From assembly GCA_025403435.1 (NCBI GenBank), contig CM046335.1, positions 5,113,101 to 5,177,100 of the forward strand: DNA of 64,000 nucleotides, written 5' to 3'. The notes under the pieces are model-generated. The model worked only from the letters and a program-made list of their open reading frames with translations. It searched no databases and had not been told where the DNA came from. Origin of the DNA: Artocarpus heterophyllus (taxonomy: Eukaryota > Streptophyta > Magnoliopsida > Rosales > Moraceae). The position numbers and the translations under genes are program-made. Positions 36,530-47,900 of the stretch are shown here, in pieces. Position 1 is the stretch's first letter. Each line of letters starts with the position of its first letter.

Positions 36530-36867
36530 ATGGTGAGAATCACGTGGGATTTAATCAATTTCGTGCCTCCCAAGATGGACTCCGGCAATATTTCTGAAGA
36601 AAAAGTATCAAAATCCATAGAAGTACGTGGGATAAAAAAGTTGGACTCATTGGAGGGCACACATTTCCTCGTAATGCTGATGCATGCAAAAGAAGAAAAT
36701 TTACAATTCCTTTTCAAACCAAAGTTTCTTCTGAAATATTCAACTTCAAAACATACGTTATACTATGATATTCGTCAAGAGTCCACATTCCTTACTTCCG
36801 TCTTGCAGAAATATTGAAATTAAGAATGTGAAAACGTAAAATACTTGGTTTTGGTGCACTATAAAAA
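36530..36867 (+). promoter_or_regulatory. promoter region of type II gene at 37040
   Basis: Contains gatggtgagaatcacgtgggat, which includes a CACGTG G-box absent from the sister promoters. The upstream block cacatttcctcgtaatgctg has RY-type TGCATGCA near 36679. TATA box TATAAAAA at 36860-36867, context TTTGGTGCAC. Confidence 0.65.
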
Positions 36868-37039
36868 CCCCTCGTCCCTTTCATTAAATCTTCATTAACA
36901 TTCAGTTTCATAAAATCCTTTTTATATATAGAATCCCTAGCCCTCCTCCACAATTAGTTCTTCAAAAAATAATCTATTTTATTGTCATTCTTAAATATCT
37001 TTCCTAGTTAGCTTTTGATCAGCAATTGTCCAACAAAAA

Positions 37040-37327
37040 ATGAAGAGGCACCCAATTAAATTGCTTTTGCTTCTTGCAACTGTTCTTGTTCTTATCAATA
37101 TCCATCCAAGTGAGGCAGGTAGAGTCTTGAACCATGACCAAATACTTTCCAACAACAAACAAGCTCTTTTGCTACTACCTTCTCTGAGGAGAGACCCTCC
37201 CTCTTCACCAAATCCACACCAACCGTCGTCGACAATCAACCAAATGGGCTTCGCTCGCCACGCCATGCCTCCTCCTCGTATGCATAAACCAATCAAACCT
37301 CGAGGTTTGGTTCTGCGTAGTTTTTAA
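37040..37327 (+). CDS. small secreted peptide precursor, type II (intact, altered C-terminus)
   Basis: A 95-residue gene. Signal peptide MKRHPIKLLLLLATV..HPSEA, then GRVLNHDQ, LLLPSLRRDPPSSPNP, HQPSSTINQ, MGFARHAMPPPR. The end differs: where the 30515 gene stops after RGSVA, a small insertion (ggtttggttctgcgtag) shifts the frame and the protein ends RGLVLRSF. The RGD in the core has become RRD. Other features, including start context caacaaaaaATG, match the type II group. The changed tail lies outside the most conserved block, so function may be kept. Confidence 0.8.
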   Translation: MKRHPIKLLLLLATVLVLINIHPSEAGRVLNHDQILSNNKQALLLLPSLRRDPPSSPNPHQPSSTINQMGFARHAMPPPRMHKPIKPRGLVLRSF

Positions 37328-37329
37328 TC

Positions 37330-38310
37330 CTAATGTGACCAAAGGCAATTATTTGCCATTCCAAATAGCCTGAAAAAGTTGATGATGTATAACCATAATA
37401 ATAAGTTAATAACGTTTGTGCATGTGTGGTGTTAAAACAATAAATAAGTAAATAACGTTTGTGCATGTGTGGTGTTTTATTTTATTTTATTTTTTTCATC
37501 TCTCAATGTTGTGCTCGTATATTTAAATACGATCACAAACAAAACAAAATCATAAAAATTATTACACTCCTTTTTTCCAGGTTCTTGTCTGTATTTTTTT
37601 ACCGGTGACGCATGTATATATATATATATATATATATTTGTAAATATATATGTCAATCCTGAACAATCAGAATAAAAGAAAGAACATGCTCTCTATTGAT
37701 TTTTTTTTTTATTTCAGCATGACGTTTGTTAAACATTTCTCTTGCTGAATTCATAAACTACACGCAAGGAGGTTCAGAAACAAAAATTAAAAAAATAAAA
37801 TAAAAAGAAGAGTGGAAAGAGGGAAAAAAAAATAAAGTCACGCACTTACAACGTATGTATTTATGTATGCATGTATGTTCTTTATTATCGTTTTTATCAT
37901 ATATAAATTCTCGTTGTAGGAACAAAAAAAAAAAATGTAAAAGGAGAGATATTTTAACAAATAACAGACCACGCCGTAGCAGCTCGACATTACAAGCTTG
38001 TAAATAATTAGCCCTTTTAACTCACCCCTGCACGATGATAACGTATGTTTCTAATTATCAAAGTTAATTTATTTAAATGGATACTCGATAAATGGAGCCA
38101 AACCTAACTCTTGGCGGACGAATTTTCTACTTTATAATTCCAAGGGGTATGCATCTTGTTTATCTTCTTGATAGACTACGTGAGAAATTTTGTTTCTTAT
38201 ACAATACATGATATTAGTTAGCTTGGAACTGCACCTTATCAGCATATATGTCATAGAAAAATTAAAGATTAATTATATAATTATACCTCATAGTTTATTT
38301 TTTAAAAGTT
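37330..38310. other. 3' flank of type II gene
   Basis: Matches the flanks after 17336 and 30793. It contains a short direct duplication (taacgtttgtgcatgtgtgg at about 37412 and 37453), a TA microsatellite (37617-37637) and tttttccaggttctt near 37572-37586. No coding content. Confidence 0.55.
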
Positions 38311-38319
38311 GTTAACTTC

Positions 38320-38529
38320 CACTACAAAAAAAACTGAACTTTTAGTCCCAACAATTTTTAACAAAATTATAAAATGTTTCCGTTGCTAAAAACTTTATGG
38401 TTAAAAGCTTTAGTCATAATAGAAATTTGAACTAAAGTTTGTGACTAAATGCACATTAGTTATAACAAAATACTGTTACTAAAATTTTTGTTAAAAACTG
38501 TTGTGACTAAAAGTCTATTTTTTGTAGTG
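38320..38529. mobile_element. CACTA-like MITE
   Basis: Begins CACTACAAAAAA and ends TTTTTTGTAGTG, perfect inverted repeats with the CACTA hallmark. Inner parts repeat gactaaaagt in both directions. Flanking ttc/ttt could be a 3-bp duplication with one change. Degraded relatives lie at about 28072-28312 and 42965-43276. Confidence 0.75.
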
Positions 38530-41500
38530 TTTACACAGATATCATTGGGATATAAAAATTTTATTTCAAATTTCAACCCTTGCATACTTTGTGTATGAAA
38601 ACGTGGAGAAAAGCGAGAAAAAAAAGCCCCTAAGTAATTCTAAAAGTTTTTGAATCGTGTTAAAAAACATAAAAAGATGCATGACTTAAAAAAAAATAAT
38701 TTTTAGATTCTTTGAACATTTAAAATCCTTTTAAAAAATTTTCATAAAAAATATTTTTCAAAAATAAATTTGATTTAATCAAGGGAACCTTTGTTTTTTT
38801 ATTTGTTCTTTTGTTTATAAAGGGCACAAAGGATAAAATTGAAATTGTGTACTTTTTCAAAAGTGAGGGATGACTGAGAAAAAAAATATTAAAATTAGGA
38901 GTTATATTTATATACCTGCCCTAGAAATTTAATACACGTTGTGACATTTGTGGGCGTTGACACGCACAAATTTGTTTCGTGCGAGATCATCTGCTTCCAA
39001 GGGAGGAAGATCTGAGTGGAATCCCTATTTATTTTCCTTTAATTTCTTTTATTTTGTAAAACAATTCTATTTCGACTTATCTAAGGTATTCGTAAAAAAA
39101 ATTTTGTTAGCTTTCCTCTAATTTCTTTTAACCCCCAAATTTTATAAATTTAAAGAATTTGGGGTTCAATTTCATTTTTAAGTGTCACACCCCGTAGTAT
39201 GAAAAGTGAAGTGGTGGGTTATTTAAGTTAATTAAATGAGAATATAATTAAAACATGAGTTTAATTTTTTAAATTAATTATGAAAATGTGGAAATTTTTG
39301 AATTCTTTTTGAAACAAGCATTTATAATATTTAAACAAATAAGAACATCAAAGTAAACAATAAGAAAGTAATAAAGAAATAAAAAGATGCAAGAATGAGT
39401 CCCACTGACCCACAACTTGTACACACGTATAGTACTGACAATATAATAATACAACCACAGTCCGAGTAAAGAGAGAAAAATCAAGTATTACATGCCTTGA
39501 ACTTATAATTTAAATAACCTACAGGGTTTTTCTACTGCTCATGGGTCTTGTCTGTGGACTCTTCTCGGAACCTAAGCTGGAATCCACCTAGAGGGGGAAA
39601 AAGTTTTAAAACAGATAAAACATGAGCGAAATGCTCAATAGGACTATAATTTTTTTTTTAAACATTTAATTATAAAAGAAAAATTCATTATTTGACACTT
39701 ATTTAGAAATTGGACTTGAATATATAAATAAAATTTAATAGAAATTGTTCTTATCAGAATCATTTATTGGTTGACCAGAAAGAATATCATTTTCTTTTTT
39801 CTGGGCAAACTATATGTATGACACCACCGTAGTGACCTAGCTGGGTTTTAGGACCTGCCCCCAAGGTCACACGCTACACGACCCGATCTCTGATATGACA
39901 TCATGCCCTTATATCCGTTTCTATTATTATTTATAGCTCATTTACCCGGTATTTTCATTTACATTCTTTATGGGGTTCATTAGGAAATTCACCTCAATCC
40001 ACGGTTTATAAAAAAAAACAGATAAAACTCTTTTTTCAATCAACCTTTGAAAATATTTTGATAAAAACCCTTTTTAAGGCCAAAATCATTTGAAACTGGG
40101 TTACTAAAGAGAAGGGATAGAAGTCCTACCTCAATACTCATGCCGGTGTCCCACACCGTAATCCCGGTCCACTATATGCTAGCTCTGCGGATCCACGTAC
40201 AACCCGAAGCATTTGTGAACCATGTCTATCAGTATCTAGTTTAAAATATTCTACGTAACTAAACTATTTCATAGTGTTCTAGTGTGCCATTTGTATTCAT
40301 AAAATCATTTTATAAAGTTGAAATTTCAATCAGGGTTCAAAACAGTAAAAACAGATGAAAAATCACAAAATCTCACCATGCCCGGTTGGCCTGCCGGTCA
40401 CCCTGGTTCGGCCGGCCGAAAAACCAGGTCTGGCCGGCCGAACTTTTCCAGGTTCGACCTGTCGGACTTATAAATCCGGCCTACCGAACCCTTGAATTCG
40501 GCCTATCGAACACGAAGTTCAGCTTGCCGATCTGAAAAAATTCTAAAATTTTCCAGGCACGGGTTCTCGCCCTCCTAAGCCTCAATCTTCATTTCAACAT
40601 GTTTTTCTCAGTTCTCAAGCATGGAAAACAATCATAGATGATAGAAAAACATAGTAGAACATTCTTAAACTCATTTAAACAAGATTTGCACACAAAATCT
40701 AAGAAAATCCAAAAATGAAGAAAAATAGAAAATCTTGGTTCGAATTCCTTTTTCTTCAAACCAAGCTTAGATTCTAGCCGTTTTAAGTCTCTCTAACTTA
40801 GATCAAAGGTTTTCAAAGTTCAAATAATCTTAAATTTCAAAATGCAAGAAAAATTAAAAATTGAAAAAGTTTTGAAAATTTAAAAATTAACCTTGGATTA
40901 AGCTTTGAATCATGTTTTTGGTCATCCAATCAAGCTCCCAAGCTTCCAATCTACTAAGTACTGAAGCTTGGGCGTGATTTGGAAATCAAAATTTTGGAAA
41001 GAAATTGAGAGAGAAAGAAAGGCAGAGAGAAGAGAGAGACGAGCGAGAAAGAGTGAGAATGAGAGAGAGCGAAGAGTGAGGGAGGGTGGAAGAGAGGGAA
41101 AAATAAATAGAAAAAGGGAGAGACAAATTGCTGCAGAAAAACCGTGTGCAGCACACTGATTTTCGAATAGGACATGTTTGGTATTTGACAAATTATTTTG
41201 TTTTAAAAATTTAAAATAACAATTAAAAATAATCAAAAACAACTAAAAATTATTAAAATAATCAAAACAACTTTAAATCTAAAAATTTCACCAAATGATC
41301 AAATTAAGTTTAAAATATTCATTATGACAAACTAATTCACCATTTAACATTTTAATATCACTTAATTAATTTTGGAGTATTACATTAAGTCAGTTGGAAA
41401 TTAATAAGTCTTGACTTTTTTAAAAAAAAAATTATAGACTATAGATTAATTTTAGTCGATATATTAGAATAAATTTAAGATCAATTTTACATATTTTGGA

Positions 41501-41660
41501 TTAAAAAATACACATTATTTTGATTGATTTAGGCTTTGCATGCTTATAGGACCGGGTAAACATGTGGCTAGGGGCAATGATCCTTTTCATTGACAAAAGA
41601 ATTAAAAAAATTGTTATAATAATTTAAAATTTCCCACGGTGAGTTGTATGGTGCATTTAG
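38517..41660. repeat. dispersed paralogous segment, copy 1 (interrupted)
   Basis: 38517-39182 plus 41385-41660 (about 940 bp when joined) match 44327-44982 plus 49849-50138. Shared phrases include gatatcattgggatataaaa, cgtgcgagatcatctgcttc and aggctttgcatgcttatagg. No gene in it. Its left limit coincides with the end of the CACTA-like MITE. Confidence 0.8.
39183..41384 (-). mobile_element. LTR-like insertion A (probable solo LTR), 2.2 kb
   Basis: On the + strand it begins TGTCACACCCCG and ends GTATTACA, flanked by TTAAG on both sides (39178-39182 and 41385-41389). TG...CA ends and a 5-bp duplication are the LTR-retrotransposon signature. There are no internal coding domains, primer site or second LTR, so a solo LTR or a non-autonomous element is likely. 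The phrase gcgaaatgctcaatag and the CGGGGTGTGACA end, read on the - strand, suggest - orientation and a Ty3-like origin. Contains GGCCGGCC-rich short repeats (40395-40530) and a GA-rich run (40990-41110). Confidence 0.75.
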
Positions 41661-41669
41661 AGTGGATAG

Positions 41670-44320
41670 AGAAATACGCACATATACGCGTGGGCATGTG
41701 CGTGTCTATCCACACACAAACAAATTAGCTCGTATGAACTTTAAATATTCTTCTTTATTTTAAGTTCCAAAATTTTGAAGAGCACAATAGGTAGATTTAT
41801 GTATTAACTGTAGAAATATCTTATTAGAAGATTAGAAAAATATTAGCCTCTATGTAGCTTTTTTTTTTCTTTAATCTTTCTTTCGCTATTTTTTATATTT
41901 TTCATAATAATAATAGTCGTCGTTATGCGCGAGTTTTGCCCAATTGGATAGGTTCAAAGCAAATTGCATCAGTAAAGGACACGTACCCAAAAAAGGAAAA
42001 AAAAAAAAACTATGTACGTTTGTATGTATGTATGTATGTAGAGAAACAAATTCGTCGCCGTTATTCAGGCATATTAATTCAACAACATGCAATTCATGTG
42101 GTTCTGAACTCCAGCTAGCTTGTTTTCTGGGATACATAATGTGGCCATAGGCCATGCATATTGGTTTTGTTTAGAACCAACAGTTACTCCAAGAGAACCA
42201 CGATGCCTAAAGCAATCCTATTTAACTCGATAGAGTTACAACTCTACTACTAACTAAATAATAGGTATCAGTCTAAAAAGTACATTGCATACTAGATTAA
42301 GACCTATAGTTTTATAAATAGTAAAGTTTTAACCTATAAGAATAAAAAGGATTTTTCTGTTGCATATTACATTACGCCGAGGAGGCACAATATATGGCCT
42401 GTTGGGTCAATGGTTGAAGCTCCGAGTTTGAATGAAAAGGTAATTCATGATCTTGGGCAAACGACGACTTTGAAGAGTTAGCGGCCTGCAACTTCCAAGA
42501 CTCCTACAGCCTCGTATTCATATAATGGGTGATATCAATTTCAACTTAAACAGTGTAAAGCTTCATATGCTATAATGTAAAGCAAAATATGCTACATTAT
42601 AAAGTTTTTATATGCTGTAGTACTTTTAATTTTATATACTGTAGTACTTTTAATTCTAACTCTTAGTTCCAACTCACTTCTTTAGTTAATGCTGGTGATA
42701 AAGACAAAACCAGTACTATCAATGTTGAGATCACCGAAACCACATTTGTAAATTCTCATCTTGTGATATTTCATAGGCAAGAATTCAAACATCGATTCTG
42801 ATTATTTTTCAATCATTAATAATAAATTTAAGTAAGGGTTTTAATTTAGCGAAGGTGTTTAACGAATGCCAACTTAATTGCTAAGCTTCTAACACCATCT
42901 CTCTCTATTTATATATATATACATATATATTTATATATCTATATATAAACCTCAAGGAGGTATACTACAAAAAACTAGACTTTTTGTCGAAATAGTTTTT
43001 AGAAAAACTTTTAATCACAACAAATTGTTGTAATTAATGTGCATTTAGTCACAACTTGAGTTAAATTTTTGTTGTGGCTAAAACTTTTAGGGGTTTTAGT
43101 CATAGATGCTTCTGTAACTAAAAACAGCTATGACTAAAATCCTGTGATTAAAAGTTTTAGTCGCAACAAAAATTTAACTAAAATTGTAACTAAATCCATA
43201 CTAGTCACGATATTTTATTGTGGTTAAAAGTTTTGCTAAAAACTATTGTGACTAAAAGTCTATAATTTTTTTAGGGGTAGAGCACATCTCAATAACTTCC
43301 TCCACTCAAATATCATTAAAAAAGTTACGTACTTAAATCAACATTAGAATTAGCTATAAGAGAAGAAGAAACAAAAGTCGAAAATTTGTTGTGTGAATTG
43401 GATTAATTGCATGGGTGAGGGGACCAAACCGTAATTGGATGAAGACGGTGCAAATTTGACTACATTTTCCAATTCTACACGCATGATATGATAGGGGTTG
43501 ACTCTGATTAGGACTTATATGAATATATATAAAGACAGGTTTTTGACTCTTGACTTATTTGTGGTAATTAACCCAAAGAATATTTATTCATGTGTAACAA
43601 AAGAAATCACGAGTTTTTTTTTTCCTTTTGCAAAATTTGCACCCATTTTGGATACATGAATATAAAATATAATAAATTTTAAAGCTTATTTTAAGTAAAT
43701 TTCCTGATTTTATTAAATTTAAAAGATATCTATTTTTAAAAAAACTTGTCTTTCATAATTCATTGATTGATGATTTTTGATAAAATATTTATTGATCTTG
43801 GTAAGTTATGGATTAATCAGTGATTTACAAATATATGCTCAAGTAACTACGCAATTATTGAATTCTTTTGGCTGAATATTGAACTAATCATTTGATATTA
43901 TTTCATAGAACAGTTGAATTCACAGTATTCAAACTAAAACACACGACGAGTATTTAAAAAGAAAAAAGGGTAATGTAGTTGTATCGGGTAATTATCAGGT
44001 AGTAATTATCAGGTAGTGAAATTACTACATATATCCAATTTTAGGTTGCCCATAGTGGACTTCAGCCATGTTAATTCTGATCGGGAAGAAAAAAGAATGA
44101 TAATTATGAACCCCATCCAAGTCTGTGAAAAAGAAAAAGAATAAAAATAATTTTTTAATAAAAAAAAGATTAGAGGACATTGTGGGCCAGAGATTTAACT
44201 TGTTTTAAACAATTTCCGAACTATAGTCGTAAAGTCTAGCTAGTGATAGATACTATGACTACTACTTCTGGACGCCGTGCAAAATATAAAAAAATGATAT
44301 TTACGAAAATGTTGAAGCCT
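41670..44320. other. intergenic stretch with degraded repeats
   Basis: 42965-43276 is a decayed CACTA-like MITE (actacaaaaaactagact to gactaaaagtctataattttt). 43335-43870 is a diverged third copy of sequence at 20075-20720 and 58300-58960 (ggattaattgcatgggtgagg, cctgattttattaaatt). No peptide gene or other gene is visible. Confidence 0.55.
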
Positions 44321-44982
44321 TATTTTTTGTAGTGTTTACAAAGATATCATTGGGATATAAAAATTTTATTTCAAATTTCAACCCTTGCATGCTTAGTGTA
44401 TGAAAACATGGAGTAAAGCGAGAAAAAAATGCCCCTAAGTAGTTCTAAAAGTATTTTAAACGTGTTTAAAAAAAAAAAAACATAAAACGGTGCATGACTT
44501 TGACAAATAATAATTTATAGATTTTTTGAATATTTTAAATGCTTTTAAAAAATTTCCTTAAAAATATTTTTGAACAATAAATTTGATCTAATTAAGGATA
44601 CCTTTGGTTTTTTTTTCCTTTTGTTTATAAAGTGTGCAAATTATAAAATTGAAATTATGTACTTTTTCAAAAGTGACGGATGACTGAGAAAAAAAATTAA
44701 AATTAGGAGTTATATTAATGCACCTGCCCTAGAAATTTAATATACGTTGTGACATTTGTGGGCAGTGACACGCACAAATTTGTTTCGTGCGAGATCATCT
44801 GCTTCAAAGGGAGGAAGATTTGAGTGGAATCCCTGATTATTTTCCTTTAATTTCTTTTATTTTGTAAAACAATTCTATTTCGACTTATCAGATAAGCTAT
44901 TCATTAAAAATTTTATGTTAGTTTTCCTCTGATTTCTTTTAACCCCAAAAATGTATAAATTTATAGAATTTTGGGGTTAAAT

Positions 44983-47900
44983 TGTAACACCTGAGATTTT
45001 TAATGCATTAAAAATGCATTAAATTAAGGATTATATTAAGATGAAAAGTACAAGTAAAGGAAAATACTGTATAATAATATGAAAAATTATACAGTATTAG
45101 AGTAATGCAGTATAAGAATTGAATTGTGTGGACCACAATTTCTTTTTATACTTTTATAAAAGAAAAGAAAAAAAAGAAAAATCAGAAAATATCACACAAA
45201 ATTCGACACACTCTCTCTCTACTTTCTCTCTCTAGAATTCTCTCTCTCTCCTCAAATATCGTTTGAGATTCCGGCGTTATTTTTCGACACCTCCCACACC
45301 AGTGGGAAGCTCTCGTTGAGCTGAGTCCAACGAGGTGTCGTGCCACCCAAATAGCCACCGGAGGGAGGCTCATGCGCCGCCCAAAGTGGAGGTGAAACCC
45401 ATTTTTTCCTGACGTCATTTCTCCGCCGTCCGACCACCAATCGACGTGATTTTGGTGTCTATGGACTCAGTGTGAGGAGAGGAACAAGAGGGTACCATTT
45501 TTCCAGCTCAATTTTGGCTGGAACAGCTTCGCCGGAGCTGCCCCGTCGCCGCCGTGGAGCCACCGTCGGAGCCGTCGTATCTGGCGGTGGTGTGGCACAC
45601 CGCCAGTGCCAAAATGATCAGAGGGCGACGGTGAGCAAGACCCCTCGGTCAATTGCTCCATTCCGCCGCCCCTCGACGGAGAGCGAAGACACCCGCTGTG
45701 AGCCGCCGTGGGTGTGTTCGGGTTGGCTGTTTTAGGCCATTTTGTGCCAAATTAAAGGCATAAATACCTTTAGAGGCTCGAGAAGAGCGTGAAGCAACCC
45801 TCAATTTCACGAAATGATGGCCGGAGGACGGAGAACGGCATCTCCGTCATGCACCGCCGTGGGGCTAGTGGAGCCGTCGTTCCACGCGGTGTTGAGCTGC
45901 CCCACCATAGGGGAAATGCTCAGAGTGACTCGGGGAACGAAAGCCCCAAGTCAATTTCACGATATCTCCGCCGGAGATAGGTGATCGGAGTTGCCTTTCC
46001 CCACCGTCTACGGCAACTTCGATTAGCATAGATGGAGGTTGAATTCGATAAAATTGACCTCACCAATGGACTCAGGAGGGTTGAATTAGGGGGGGAAGGC
46101 TTAAGCTCAGCCCTCAACGGAGCCAACCGCCGCCGGTCAACGGCGGTCAACGCCTGTCAACGGCCGGTCAAAGGCCAAATCGAGATTTTGTGATCCGGAC
46201 CTTCGATCGACGATCCGAGACCTCCTCCTGACTCGTTTCAATGCTCTGAACGCAATGGTGACCTCCGTTGGAGCAAATTCCACTCCGATAAAAATCATCT
46301 GGTACCGACTGTACGCGGATCGAGGCGATTCAAACAGCAGTATCGGAGTCTAGAATGACCGTTTCAAGAATGTATGATCTCCAGGAAGCATTCCCAGCTA
46401 TTCATGGTCGCTCGAGGAGCACTGCAGAGGATGCTTCGCATACTGTAGATGCAGCGAGATATAACTGGATCTGCTTAGCTTAGAGTTCAAGACACAAAAG
46501 CCGACCAATGGAAGGAAAAGGAACGAGAAAGGAACGTAATAGAGAACACTAGGGCATAGTCCGGGTAAGTTCAGATTTCACCTACACCATGAAGTAAATA
46601 GTTTTAATGCATCCATATGCATTTGTAAATGAGTTTGCAATGGTTAGGCAAGTTATTTTTAAAGTATATTTGCATTTATTATGCAAAAAGTTCTAAAGTA
46701 TAAAATAAGGTTTGCAATGAATTTACAACCGTTATGTTTGAAGCCTATTTGCATATTGATATGCATGAACGTTATGAACTATGATTGGTGTGTGTATTAT
46801 ACATGTGACATGACTTAAAGTATTATATGGATATAATATGAAGTAGTTGCTATTCAAAGAAGAAAAATGTATAGCAACTCTACGATATGAAAGTATGAAC
46901 GACAAATGGATGTATGATATGAATGACATGAGTATGAATAATATGTGAAAGCATGAAATGTAAAAGTATGATATGAAGGACATGAATATGAGTAATATAT
47001 GAAAGCATGATATGTGGAAGTATGGTATGAATGACATGAATATGTATGATATGTTTATGAATATGATATGCAAGTATAATACTTATACGAGCAAATAATA
47101 TGGATAAGAATGTTATGATTAATGCTTGTTATCTATAGTGTAACAAGATATAGTATATAAGTACAATACCATGTAGTGCATAACGGATATGCACAATAAG
47201 GTCCATAAGAAATTCATTAAGGATATAATCCTCAAGTTACCTATAGGAAACTAGAAAAATTACTATAAGACACCCTAGGTTCGTTTAGAAATCGTGAGAA
47301 CGATTTAGATAATCAAGTAAAGTTTAGAAATTTCTCGTGACCGACAGCGAGGTCACAAGAGCAGAGTCAAGACATAGACTTTATGAATACGAAAAAAAAG
47401 AAAGAAGATAAAAGCTAGTTTTTCCTTTTATTGCACCCCCAGGAAAGGCTAGACATGTTCAAGAGAGATATAGAAAGTTAAGTGTTGTTATGACTCTTAG
47501 AAGTTTTCAGACAGGTACGTAAACATGTTTTAAATCAACATTGTCACTAGTCTAGAACGACTAGATGATAAAAGACCTATAGACTGAACAATAAAAAGAT
47601 GAACTTACTGACCAGTTTTTACGTACCAAATTATGATCTAGATGCAGATGTGCAATATAGATACGAAATAGGATTAGTATAAATCCTGTATTTCGACAAT
47701 GCATAATGTGTTATAATGTAAGTTATAAGTTTTCTGAAGCATTGCTATGTAATATATTGCATTTGTATGCAATATATTTTAGGATAAGAATTATGATATG
47801 TAATATGTGATTGCGTAATATATTGCATTGTATGCAATATGTTTTAGGATAAAAATTGTGATATGCAATATGTGATTGCGTAATATATTGCATTGTATGC

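Noticed and set aside
40922..41242. Leucine/serine/phenylalanine-rich - strand frame
   Set aside because: Translation of the GA-rich run in insertion A; low complexity.
45240..46150. Several overlapping frames in GC-rich DNA
   Set aside because: They lie inside LTR-like insertion B, on both strands, rich in arginine and proline from CGCCG repeats, with no domain.
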